From contig NW_024881863.1 in NCBI RefSeq assembly GCF_019059575.1, positions 1 to 64,000 of the forward strand: 64,000 bases of DNA. Direction: 5' to 3'. The translations under genes and the position numbers were made by a program. The notes under the pieces were generated by a model, which saw only the letters and a program-made list of their open reading frames with translations, did not search any database and was not told where the DNA came from. This DNA comes from Amphibalanus amphitrite. Its lineage: Eukaryota > Arthropoda > Thecostraca > Balanomorpha > Balanidae. This document shows positions 45,671 through 57,295 of the stretch, one piece after another (position 1 is the first letter of the stretch; the number at the start of each line of letters is the position of its first letter).

Positions 45671-47335
45671 TACTATCTTTTCCCGGCTTACCCACAAGAG
45701 TGAGAAAGGCTATCACCATGAGACGGCCTCCTCCAGTCTAGTGGGGCGCTTGTAGTATGGATATCTCACAACTAATCCGTCTGTCATGCCCTTGCAGGGG
45801 TGACAGCGGGCCAGACAACTTCCACTCGCTGTTGGCAGTGCAGCCTGCAGGAAGTCGTGCCCCCGTCGAATTCCTGTCCTGAGATAAATTGCACGTCGTT
45901 TCCGTCAACTGATGCGCCGTGTCCCCATCACGAATTTGCCGTAGATGATCAGTTATCTCCAGTGGCATCTAGACATCAGGGCTGTTAGCCTGAATCAGAT
46001 CATTACAATTGAAGGAGGTCGCTCAATGATGTTTCAATTTCCGGTAGCGACTTTGCTAAGCCATTAATAATCAGCTGTTAATGATCTGCAAGGCCAGGAC
46101 TTATCGCGGATTGGTGGTGATGGAACTTTTTAAATTAAAATCTACTTATAGTTGCTCGGTACTTCATTATTCCTGCCAATATTTTTCTAGACCACGTGTC
46201 TCTTGGATTCACCTGAATCAAGGTATCAACGTTAGCATATGTGCAATGAATTGTAAATGTTCACTTGATCCGCACAATCTAGTGCCTGTTATATCCACCA
46301 CAGCCCTTCTGCAATGCAGGGGTCGAGTGGAAGGGGCTGTGTATGAACGGGCACGGAGTCTATTTGCAGCGGGCCAACTCGCGTCAGCCCGCACGGGCGT
46401 GTTGCAACATCGGACGGGCAACATGTGCACGCCCTCTGGTCGTTGCGCTCTGCAAATTACTAATTGCGAACTCTGCTCGTACTTAAGCGTAGCTGCTGAC
46501 CTGCCGTAAAGCAATATCTTAGGCATCTTTGTCGCCTCGATGGAAGCAGACGGTAAAGTAAACATAAAAGACCTTTTGGGTTTTATTACTTTGAATAATT
46601 AGATAGGTATTCGTGCCCTTACCTCTGACATTCAGATGTGTATGATCTGGAGCAAGATGTATTCCACACAACACTCCTATTATGTTTATCGCTACATATA
46701 CCAGCTGTGACTTCGCTGCCATGTACGACCTCGTTCATGTATGAAGCCTCGTTTTGATTACAGTTGTTCTACTATCGAGTGCTGTGTTAATCTAGAAGCT
46801 GCAGGGCAGAGCCGCAGCTCGTGAGTTTTGACCTCCGAAGCATGTGCAGTGGACATACTTCGGGATAACACAATCTGGAGTGGACACCAGTCATTTCCTG
46901 GCTACAGCTCGCCGTCAGAAAACCCGGCGTTCCTAGTTTACAGCTTTGTTTCCTGTCTGTAACAGCGATGTGTTTCCATGATGGATTTGGCACGGTGGCG
47001 TTAGCCAGGAACTCCTGTGGGTGTTCTCCGTCCGTCTCAGCTGTCTGCCTCGGTCTGAAGCTGACAGAGGCTTTGTCATTGTCCTTCGGTCCATGACAGG
47101 GGTTCGCGGCTAGTCAGGTGGTCTGGCACTGTCCCGTCCGTTCAAATGTCATGTTTTGTCATTACTTTCTTAGTTCCCACATTCTTTGCAGCCCAGTTTT
47201 CAACGGGCTTTTTATTTCAAATCGGCGTTTCGCCCGGCAAAAGTTTTGAAGAAGCGTGATTCATGTTGTTTTTGCAAATTTGACATTAGGAACTTGTGAC
47301 GCTGTTTTCAATTCAAGCCTTTCTTGATCCTATAC

Positions 47336-47369
47336 GCTTATCTTCATCTACACATAGATGAAGATAAGC
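47336..47369. repeat. perfect 15-bp-stem hairpin
   Basis: GCTTATCTTCATCTA and its exact reverse complement are separated by CACA; CTTCATCTAC recurs about 18 bases later. A terminator role is not applicable in this setting. Confidence 0.7.
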
Positions 47370-49636
47370 ACTTCATACACTTCATCTACAGCATATGCAT
47401 GTTTTTAACTTTCAATGGATCTCCAACATGGCAACTTGTACCTTTACACAGGTGGCATTGAGCGGCTATTCTCCCTACCCCCACCGTTGTCTTTCCTCCC
47501 AGCCTGAGCTGTAAGCGAGTTGGCCGGCCGGCGCGGCGGCTGGTGCTATTTTTGCGATCCGGAAACGGAGCTGAGGGCGGGGCGTCGCCGGCGCCGATCC
47601 TCCCATCCTCTGCCCCGCCCAGTTCCTCTCTCCACCATCCCTCCGTGTGCCGAGTTGTACTGTTTGACCTCCGCCCCTCCCTTAGTTCACAAACAAACCT
47701 ACCTCTGACGGCTGCGGCAGCCAACTGCCAAGCTCCATAGCTGGCCGAGCACAAAGGTGTGTGGTGTGTATAACAATGCCGGGAGTTAAATGCAGACCAT
47801 TGGTAACGGAGCACCTACCTGTTTCGTTCCTGGCTCGCCACCCCCCCCCCCCCCCCACCTCCCCCACCCACACACCCCTACCCCACTCCACCCCATCCCG
47901 TTCTCCAGAACACAGTGGCCATTGTTTTACACCGTGGTGCGTCATACATCCTTCCCTCTCCCCTCTCTGCAACTTAGTGCCGGCATGCGTTGCACGCTGG
48001 AGCCTGAGTGAGCATAGGTAGGCACATAGTGGCACAGCATTGACACTTGGGTCAGACAACTAAGCCACGTTTAGCAATTCCTCAGACGTTTGTGAAGTCA
48101 ATTCCAAAAAGGAGTGGCATCCCGCGCACAGTGCAGAAATTGATCGACGCTACCTATCGCCGTCTTGGTATCGTTCTGTGTTTTTTATGCATGCTCGGTG
48201 ATAGCCAGAGTGCGTTTTCAAGTCCTGGCCGCCCACTGCACTGTCTCCGCACGGCGACTGTCAGACGGATGAGCTCATACGCTGATGTCATGCATCCGTC
48301 CGCTAGTGTTTGTGTTTGCAGTGAGCATTGCCAGTCACCCAATGCATCGTGACACTGCGCGAAAACATTGGCCAGTCAGTATTAGCCACGTATGTATTCA
48401 TGATTTGACGGTCAAACAGTACGACAAAATAGCCGCATCGAAACGCATCGGAATCTGAACTTTATATTATGTGTCCGAGCAACTTAAAATCAATATTATA
48501 AGCGGTATTCATACAATATATTCGTATATGTGTGTAACATCTGTATCTGTAATGTATGACTCATGTTCATCCGTCGTACATCCTACTAAACAGCACTAAC
48601 ATAGCAGTCAGCACCCTTCAGGATTGCGTGACGCCTCGTCAACAGCTCCGCTACATAATCTGCCCGTAATAGGGCACAGGTGTAACCTTCCCTGATCCGT
48701 TGCTGCAAAGCCTATGTTGCGTATGCGGGTGTCACTGTTAGCTGTCGCGGTATAAGCTGATTGCTGGAAGGGACGGAAGGAGCAATGCCACAGGTGTCGC
48801 TAAATGAGCTTCTTCGTTCTTTTGCGTTTTCCAACCCGTTTATTTTGCATACGAGTCGTGCCTTGCATGTGGTTTGTATCAATATGGTATCAATAATTTT
48901 TGTACGTCCTGCTAGTTATCTTGTTGATGTCGTAGTTCTAGTACCTAAAGGTCAAATTGGTCTCCTGGCTAGCATTCCATTCGCGACCAATGTTTAGCCA
49001 GCTTATTTCCAGATGGTAAATAACTGACCTTAGCCATGTGACTGTCAGCGATCGGTCGGCTGCCTGTGATGCCGTACCCAGCCACCGGAGACGTGCTGAA
49101 CCATACATGACCTGTTGCATCAGATGACTTTGTAACTATATAGGGCAGGGAAGCTCCTATCACAATATTTGCGATACCGTTTGTTATGGTCGATTATAAC
49201 AAGTTTTTTTATTTTTGGGAACACCATGTGGCAATATGTGTCCCAATCGTAACCATCTTTTTTATAAGGCGGCCACTGTCGGCAATCATAGGTAGTTAGG
49301 TTGTGAGTTAGTTAAATATAAGTCGTTATGAGACTGTAATTCGTTCGTGTTGGCAAGCCTGGCCGTCACTTGCCTAAAACCGTGTCCAAAACAAAACGAC
49401 TGTCGCTCGGTTTCAACAATAGCGTTGACAATGAGTTAATGGAGGACAGACGTGCAAGGTCGTTTGGCATAATGGCAGCTACGCCAGAACGGCGGTACTG
49501 CTGTCAATACTGCGCTGGTGTTCTGTTAGCACGCGGCGCTGCTGTCAGCACTGTAGCATTGTATACTGTATAGCGAAGAACGGTAGCGCCAGCACACCGC
49601 CGTGAGCCAAACGCCGGCGGTGGTCAGCACAGGACG

Positions 49637-49690
49637 TGACGTCACTCACCGGACGATGACGTCACCCGCGGGACGATGACACGTGACCTA
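49637..49690. promoter_or_regulatory. CRE pair with 20-bp spacing
   Basis: TGACGTCA sits at 49637-49644 and 49657-49664, inside a 20-bp repeat (GGACGATGACGTCACCCGC-type). A third copy at 49671 has the CRE altered to TGACACGTGAC, a CRE half plus E-box. The spacing matches that of the pair at 10076/10096. Confidence 0.4.
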
Positions 49691-51810
49691 TCTGTGATGG
49701 TGAGGGGTGTCAGGCGCAGAGTGGAGGGGAGAGGTCACCGGACGGCGTGACCTCTGGCCTTTTGGACACTTGGACAGTCATGGCCGACTGGGCATTGGCG
49801 AATGATGCAGTGAAATTTTTACCTAATAGCTCTCGTCATCGGGGCTAGAGTGATCACTCAAACCTCAAGTCAATCCTCCTTATGCATACAATTCTTCTAC
49901 AGCATTCCCTGTACTTCTTGTTGTCCCCTTGCTTACTGCGTCTTGCTGAGTCTAACCTGCCGCATGGGACGCATCGCTCCTCACAGAGGGCAACTGGTGA
50001 TGACGGCGGCAGGCTAGGACGCGGGAGCTGATATTTGTTTATCTTTTGGCACGTTATGTGTTTGGACTGGCTCCGAGCCGGCAGCTGTGGGGAGTCCGTC
50101 TGACCTGGTCCCGACTGACCTGGTCCCTCAGGTGGAACGAGGTCATTATAAGTCCAGTATACTAGGGAAAAGGAGAGACATATTGAGAGGAAATGTGCGC
50201 ATGCTTATCGGGTGAATGTCTTAGAAAGAAATCCACTAGGTTCTATCGATCGACTTTCTGCCGCTATTTCCCCGAGCTGCTATTGGAGATCTATATCTCC
50301 GCCCTGGGTTCCAAGAGCCGCTCCCTCCCTCAGTCTCCACCCGCGCGGGTGACCTGGTTTGGCTCGGCGAACTTTTTGCCCGTTGTTTGTTGCCGTCTGG
50401 GAGCCACGCCTCAGTGGGTGATGGACCCAGCGCACTGATGGGTTATTCGGGGCAGTAGTCGGCAGTCGCCTGGTGTACAGAGGACATCCTCTTATCAAAA
50501 CTGATAATGTTTGTTGCGGATAGCTTAGGTATAGGTAAGCCGCCAAACAATATATCATGACCTTGTATGTTTACAGAATCCTCTCCTCGCTTCCTCGGAT
50601 CCCTTTCCCGTATGGATTGTTGCTGCTTTTTGCTATTTACGGCACTATGGTTTGAGACGTTATTCGTTATCGATTCATCACTAGCTTGTATGTACCTATC
50701 TGCTGCAGCATTGGTGTCCTCCGGTGTCCCACAAATCCCATCGACGGGCTTTATTCTGAGCGACAGAATAGGGACGGTTGGCTGCTGGAGTTATGAGGTT
50801 TAAGATATTCGCTTTGATAGGAATCTGACCGTAACTGTCGAGAGACCCGAGAAGGACATCCCTGATGTCCTTGAAAAGTGGTCCTTCCAGCGAAACGGCG
50901 CCCGCTTTCGCCACACTGACGCAGCAACAGCGGCGGATCGAGGACGAAAAAAAGGAGGAAAAATAAGTTAGTAAAATAAAAATAATATATTTGGATAAAT
51001 GTTCATAACAAAACAAAAACAGACGTTAACATTATCACGCCTTTTACATTCGATCCATTTTCATAGAATATTTTGGAAATATTTTGCTAAGTGCGACACA
51101 TTTCAAAAAGACAATGGCTGCATGCGCAAGCTTCAAAATGTTTGGAATGATTACATAATTGTTTTCGAATGCCTATCTGTTCACTCAACTTTGAACTTGG
51201 TGAGAAGAAATTATTATTTATTTTACCTGTGTACTGATTCATGCATTATACCGACTAAAGACATTCCGGCGCACCCTCTGGCTCCACCTCTAGTCTGACC
51301 GACAACCATTAGCCGCCTCCTACACTGCCAACTCCTCCGGAATAGCACTCGCTCGCTCATTCGTCAGGTCGTTTTTGTGCCACTTTTTGTTTGTTCCCAA
51401 CTAGATGGACTGTTGCCGTGTGCCCATTCAGCAGTCTGCTGCAAGAAAAGTTGGTCAACGACAGCGAGCGATTTTTCACACGTACGCTATTCTGTGTTTT
51501 TATTCACGGCGTCTTCTACACCAATCATTGTCAGCGAGCTGAGATACCACTTTGATCGCTTTTCAAGCTGTGTGCCCACGGACCATCTTCTGCTACCGTA
51601 ACTTCGGCGCTTTGACCTGTCGCCTTCCATAACCGTAACGTAACCCTCTTTTTTTCGCTAGGCGAATGGTGAACTGTACGCCCCCGGCTATGTCATGTCT
51701 CTCCCACATACCGAATTATTTGCTTTTTCGCCATGTGACCTCTGCTCCACGGCCATGTGTCCCTCTGTGTGACGCTCTAATTAACCGTAATCTGCACCTC
51801 TCTGTCTCAG

Positions 51811-51955
51811 CTGGTGACCTGCGTGGCTGGCCGACATGTCACACTCGATTACTGTGCAGAGGACGGTGACGACCACGCACCATGAGGGCACCGCCTTTGT
51901 GGTCAACACGGGCGTCCTCACCACCGGCCCGGGAATCCTCAAACTGCTACAGCTG
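51811..51955 (+). CDS. MARVEL-domain membrane protein B, exon with start codon
   Basis: A good acceptor (cacctctctgtctcag) precedes 25 bases of leader and the ATG at 51836, so gene B has at least one upstream non-coding exon. The 40 coded residues begin MSHSITVQRTVTTTHHEG and end TTGPGILKLLQL, with the same Pro-Gly-(I/L)-(I/L)-Lys signature at the start of TM1 as gene A. It ends in phase 0 at gtgagt. The complete protein would be 169 or 170 residues (40+62+43 or 44+24). As in gene A, the family points to membrane organisation or trafficking, probably at the cell surface; the exact role is unknown. Confidence 0.85.
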
Positions 51956-52696
51956 GTGAGTTGTGACAGAAGATTTGACGAAATGCCGATGGGGGACGCT
52001 GCATGTTTTGTTCAAATCGTACGCGTCGAATTTGCGAGCTGAAGTGGCTTCTTCATGAATGGGTACCCGATAAGATGAATAAGGTCTTGTTGTTTTGGGC
52101 ATTTTTCTTTGATTTTATAGATATTCTAACAGTTTTTCTTTTGGGGATCTTAAATACATAAGTCACAGGTGCTACAGTCAACACGCTCTTACTAATGATT
52201 TGGTGATCTTTTGTGTAGCAGCTTTAGCTATAAGCCACGATCTCCATCTCAACTCCCAACAATATTCCCACCCGGAGCCGAAGAAGCACACCATCCACAA
52301 CAAAGACCGCGCCAGTTTCGGCGAAAACAGGCAAAATCAATAGAGCTGAGTGCTGACAGCTACGCCGGCCAGTTCTCCGAAGGGAATCCTTTGTTGTAGC
52401 GCTGACGTTACTCTCGCAGTTTTATGTTAATGATTTATCTCGTATGCTTTCAGACTGTTCTTGGAAATTGATTTGTTTTTGTTTGTTTGTTCTTTATCGT
52501 CCAGAAAATATCCCTAATATTTCATTGTGATTGATGTTCCTTGATATTTCAATAAAGTTACGAAATAATCATCTCAGTAAATAAAATCATCAGCATCCAA
52601 ACCACCAATTTCAACCTCGTGGTGTTAGTCTAATGATGTTAACCTCGTATTGTCACCTTGTGATGTCACTGTCTCACACCCCTGATCTCCCCACAG

Positions 52697-52882
52697 GCCT
52701 GTGGCATCATCACTGTCGGCATCATGGGCCACCACATGGCCAACTTCGTCAACAGCTACGAATTCCGTGCTGATATGTTCTTCCTGCTGATGGCAGTATT
52801 TGCACTCATCACCACCTTCTGCGTTGTGCTCTCCATGTTCTTGAGCATCGGTACAGCTTCCATTCTACCCAGGACGTTCTTT
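52697..52882 (+). CDS. MARVEL-domain membrane protein B, exon 2 (TM1-TM2)
   Basis: The 62 residues complete TM1 (ACGIITVGIMG), add the loop HHMANFVNSYEFRAD, TM2 (MFFLLMAVFALITTFCVVLSMF) and the link LSIGTASILPRTFF. The acceptor is ccccacag and the donor a perfect gtaagt, both phase 0. Exon limits correspond exactly to exon 2 of gene A although the sequences have diverged strongly, which suggests an old tandem duplication. Confidence 0.88.
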
Positions 52883-54205
52883 GTAAGTGGTGAACTGTCT
52901 AGGATTTTTGTGTGTGCTCCTTCACTCGTTATAAGATATGCGTGAATGAGGCAAGGCTCCAATGGAAGGAATGTTTGATATTGTTCATCGTTACAGTTAA
53001 GATGGAAATTATTACTTCGCCTTTTTAACCTGTCTAGGGTTACGATAATTCTTGAAAGTAGGTAATCTCAACGTTTTGTTTTATTACTTTTAATCGGAAT
53101 CATGTATAAGATTGCATCTACATTCTTTACTTTGGATTGCAAGTCCTAATACCCTTTGCATATATCACTTGTGGTTTGTTTACACCAGCCCATATCGCCA
53201 CTGACATGCAGCCGGTGTGCTATCCGCCCGACCCAGTCCACTCCCTCCCTCTCTCTCATCCCCGCTCTGTCCATCGCCCGAACGTCCTCCCTCCAGGCTA
53301 ATCATCACGTGGTGGGGTGTATCGCCACACACACGGACACACGACCGGTCACGTGACTGTGATCTGGCTAATGCATTCCTTGGACATGATCACATAATGG
53401 GCAAAACAAACCGTAAATTGTCAGTGTCGGGTTATTTATGTAATAAACCCTCATAGCCTACGATACGCAGTGTAGGAGATGGATGGGTATCCAGCCATAC
53501 ATACATAGCATTGATCTCGTCTTTTGAGTTATGTCACAACTAACACGAAGGTAGACTTCCCGGGTGTTTTGGCACGTAGCTGTGTTCGCGGCGCTTTTTG
53601 CTATATGCTCTACATATATCAAATATGGTCTCCGTAGCGTCTCGTGTCTTCACGATGCCATCCCCATCGCCACGCGGTGCCCTTGTACTTCAGTACCGCT
53701 GTTCCCAGCGGGCACTCTTCTGGCGACTATTTCCGCGACCCTCTTCGTCGTTCTGTAGTGCCCGCTGTGGTATCCCCCATACCCACTCGGCTGGCAAGTG
53801 GTGATGTACACTTGCATCAGCTCGCGGCAGTCTCAATCACCCCACAGTGTCTCAACGCATGGGCGTGGGAACCTCACGAAAAGTGTGTGTAGGGGGAGGG
53901 GGCAGCGAAACATCAATGTCACTTAGTGAGAGCTCCAATGAAGAAATTATATGTTATATGAAGAAATTATATGCAGTTTTTTTTTTTTGCTCATCTCACC
54001 TTGCTGAACAATTTCCTACTCTTGGTTTTGTATTTAAATCAAAAATAAAGATTTTCCTTAAAAAATAGCTGAAAAAGTGGGGGGGGGACATGGCCCCGGC
54101 CTTCCCTGTTCCTACGCCTATGTCTCCACGTTTTGCTCTACTGTTGTCTCTTCTACCTCCATTCGGCTAGTAACGCCGCGCTGCTCCCCGCCGTGTCTCC
54201 CGCAG

Positions 54206-54334
54206 GAGGTTGTCTACCATTTCATCGCATTCCTGCTGCTCTGCGCCGCCTCTATCACCTTGATCGTGAAGCTGACGGACCACTCCGTCTATCGCTACCG
54301 GGACAGGAACTACGAGCCCAAACTAGCTGCCGCG
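54206..54334 (+). CDS. MARVEL-domain membrane protein B, exon 3a (TM3, first version)
   Basis: The exon encodes 43 residues: EVVYHFIAFLLLCAASITLI is TM3, followed by VKLTDHSVYRYRDRNYEPKLAAA. The acceptor is strong (gtgtctcccgcag). The donor gtacga is weak compared with the gtgagt and gtaagt used elsewhere in the cluster. Phase 0 on both sides. It shares its layout and the KLAAA ending with exon 3b at 57164, so the two are duplicates. A longer open frame through this spot (54077-54643) ignores the splice sites and is not the gene. Confidence 0.85.
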
Positions 54335-54686
54335 GTACGACCCCCGACCCGGCGCCCCGCCCCCTCCCCCGCCCCCTCCCCCTCCCCCGCTCGGAAGGCG
54401 CACTGTGGTGGTGGTGTTCTAGTTTGGTTAAGTTTTTTCTGCTTATTTGTTGTGAGAGCGAATGGGTTTAGTTTGGTGGAGGTGTGGCTATGGATACTGG
54501 ATAGCATGAGACGCTTACTGGACGGCTTGCTGATTTGGCTCGCAGTACTCAGGACTCAAGAAACACGCTTATCTACTGGCGCACTTAGTCTAAACACCGA
54601 AATAATAGATTATCCGCTTAATGCTTTTGTGTGGCATGGTTGATCTACCTATTTGCTGTTGCACTTTAATAACTAACGTAACAGCT

Positions 54687-56588
54687 GGGGCATTCCACGA
54701 TAGATCGTACCACTTTTTTTCCAATTTGACACCCTCATCTCTCGGAATTTGACGAGAATTGGTCTCAGGGGTAATCAGGGGCTCTGAATCCACCTGTAAC
54801 AATTTCAGACTTTTCAGATAAGTATTTTTTGAGTTATGGTGTATAACATTTTTTGGATCTTGCTTTGCAGCGCTAAGTTTGGCGGGCTGTAACTCTAAGA
54901 CGGATTATTTAAATGCCAAATGTTATATAACATTGAACTTGCAATGAAACAGAGATTAATATGTATTTTTGAAATTTCGAAAAATACGCTATTTTTGATA
55001 TATGACATATCGAGTTTTCTTTCATTTGTATTTTTTGGACTTTGGGACCAAATTTTTTTGAATTTTTATTTCTTTAAAAAAATATTTGGCTCATTGTTAA
55101 GTACTATGCAAAAAATTAGGAAGGTGTTCTTTCTATAAATGTATTTATTTTACGTCACGATAACGGCTTCGAATAGTGATTTCGGGAGGGGAGCTTACAA
55201 ATGGCGTGGTAAAGCTGCCTAGTGACATCACGGGTTACTGAAATTTCAATGCAAGTCTGATTCATCTGAAAAAAAAGTGAAAAGAGGGTTCATTCAACCC
55301 TCTTTCCTATAAGCGCGAGGGTGAAAAAGACTGTTTGGTTCTGACATTGTTTTTGACGCCAATGACCATAGCTGTCCGAGATGAAAGTTACAGGACGCAT
55401 ACATGGTGTCCTCCAGAGGTCTCACAACTTGTATATCTGGGAGTTTTTCAAGGTTACATGAGGTCAGGTCGGTCACGTGACATCACTGTAATAAATCAAT
55501 GGGGAAATATAAAAAACTGTTATTTTGGCGCCGAGAATGATCTAAAACTATCCCACGTACATGGTATTGTGATTTCATGCACTCCTTGCAAAGTCCAATA
55601 CTTTACTTTTGCATTGTTAACCTTGCGTGACGTCATTTATGACGTCACTAGGGTCGTACGAGTTTTTCGTCAATAACTCCCGATCAAATAGAGCTAGAGA
55701 GTCGGAAAAGCCACCAATGGACTCGGGAAGACCTTCCGAATCGAATGATATGCCATATGATACCCTTTGCCCAGCTTCGTGACCTGAGGGACTCTGACCT
55801 GACCTTGACCCGAGGTCAACTACTTAAGTTGACCTCACTCTAGCAAAAAGTATACCATTCGATGCACCTGAGCTAGGCGAACACAATGATGCCAAAATTG
55901 CGGCTCTGCGGCCATTTTTTGCGAAGTTATTTACTAAAAACCGAACCCGTAACTTCAGTCACGTGACCTGACCTCAGACGCTACCGGTTAACCTGAGACC
56001 TTAAAATCGGGTACCAATCGCTGCGACTTGTAACGGCACACACGCTCGTTTTTTCCGCGAGGCTCTAGCTCTATTAGAAGCGAAACGGCGTGCTGGGGTC
56101 GTATCAACCCCTCCGAAACCCATTTTATTGGCGGGAAAATGAGGAACTTATAGAAAGAACACCTTTCTAATTTTTTGCATGTCGATTTGCAATGACATGA
56201 AGATTATTTTGAAAAAATAAAAATGTGAAAAATTTTGGTCCCAAAAGTCATTAGAGGCAAATGAAAAAAGATTAAGGTTTTTGCTCAACAATGAAATTTT
56301 TTCTTTGGAATTTTTAAATAGTAATATCAATTTTTGATTCATCGCAAGCTTAGTGTTGTTTACTTTTTGTTGGTTGCTTAACCCGTTCTTGAGTTATAGG
56401 CCATCAGACTCACCGTTACATACCGAAGTTAAAAAATGTAATGCAATATAACTCAAAAAGTTTTGATCTGAGAAGTCTGATATTTTGCCAGGCGTCTTTG
56501 GGGCCTATGATTACCCCTAGGACCGATTTTCATTAAAATCTGAGAGATGAGGGTGACGGGCCTGGTACGATCTATCGTGGAATGCCCC
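54687..56588. mobile_element. 1.9-kb foldback element between the two TM3 exons of gene B
   Basis: The ends GGGGCATTCCACGATAGATC are exact inverted copies flanked by AGCT on both sides. Weaker complementarity runs inward about 450 bp on each arm (54687-55140 against 56140-56588). The centre is the AGGTCA-rich module also found around the BEL/Pao insertion, including the unoccupied version of that insertion site near 55669. No transposase frame is visible. It resembles the right border of the palindrome at 25043 (GGGGCGTTCCACGA). Confidence 0.75.
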
Positions 56589-57039
56589 AGCTGCATGCTA
56601 TTTTAGCTAGTCAACTAAGATGGACAAAAAATGAGGAAAAGGTGGGGATAGGAAAAAGATACTTATTTTAACCTGGAAACTGCCTGGAGTATTGCATGGC
56701 AGTCAAATTTTTCAGATGTCGGAATCATTGTACGAGGGGAAACGTCAAGATGGGATATTTCCAAAGAAAGTTCTAAATTTGTCCCAAAAGTGTGGCAGAT
56801 ATTTGAAGACGATTTTGGCCTTCGTGGAAGTCAGAGATCCCAGGAAAAAATCAATCATTCGGGCGCAATCCTTTCTCAGGCTTACCACCTTAATCCAACT
56901 TAACCCTAATTACCTTGTCAAATACCCTGCTAATTGACCTGTATCTGTAACCATGCCCTTCTCTCACTACCTCGACCTGCTCTTGTCTGAATCGTCATGA
57001 CATATCACAGCATAACTTAACTTAGCCTAACCTAGCCTC

Positions 57040-57163
57040 TGCCTTTTCTGATCCGTCCTGACCCAGCCCGACCAGATCCTGTCCCAGCCGGTCTGACCGT
57101 TGGTCCGCTCTGGTCTGGCCTTTGGTCCGCGCTGGTCTGACCGTTGGTCCGCGCCGGCCGCAG
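57040..57163. repeat. TGGTCCGCGCTGGTCTGACCG repeats upstream of an acceptor
   Basis: About four degenerate copies of a roughly 22-27-bp unit replace the normal polypyrimidine tract upstream of the exon at 57164. Confidence 0.65.
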
Positions 57164-57295
57164 GACGTGCTATTGAACGGCGTAGAGACGTTCCTGCTGC
57201 TGCTCTCTGCAGCTCTCACACTCAGCGTAATCAGAGAGAGAAACGTGGGGTACAAATTTCTCGAGCCGGGCTACCACGCGAAACTGGCAGCGGCG
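57164..57295 (+). CDS. MARVEL-domain membrane protein B, exon 3b (TM3, second version)
   Basis: The exon encodes 44 residues: DVLLNGVETFLLLLSAALTL is TM3 and the loop continues SVIRERNVGYKFLEPGYHAKLAAA. Its donor gtgagt is strong, but the acceptor gcgccggccgcag has almost no pyrimidine tract; a TGGTCCGCGCTGGTCTGACC-type repeat runs right up to it. Phase 0 on both sides. It shares with exon 3a the acidic first residue, hydrophobic core, basic residues after the helix, a Y-x-(F/R) patch, an E-P pair and the KLAAA ending. The weak acceptor here and the weak donor of 3a are what regulated, alternative use would look like. Confidence 0.85.

Larger units (their letters stand above)
45750..51810. 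other. intergenic DNA upstream of gene B
   Basis: No gene was recognised. Visible items are a GC-box cluster (GGGCGGGGC near 47577 and CCCGCCCA near 47612), a perfect 15-bp-stem hairpin at 47336-47369, a C-run near 47843-47857 and a pair of CREs at 49637 and 49657. The gene B leader exon needed upstream of 51811 must lie here or further upstream but cannot be placed. Confidence 0.4.

Noticed and set aside
54077..54643. 188-codon single frame covering the gene B exon 3a region
   Set aside because: Only 54206-54334 has MARVEL character and it is bounded by splice sites; the rest is intron.
57040..57163. Lack of a pyrimidine tract as a reason to call the exon at 57164 dead
   Set aside because: The exon keeps an open frame, phase 0 limits, a strong donor and clear similarity to exon 3a, so regulated use is more likely than decay.
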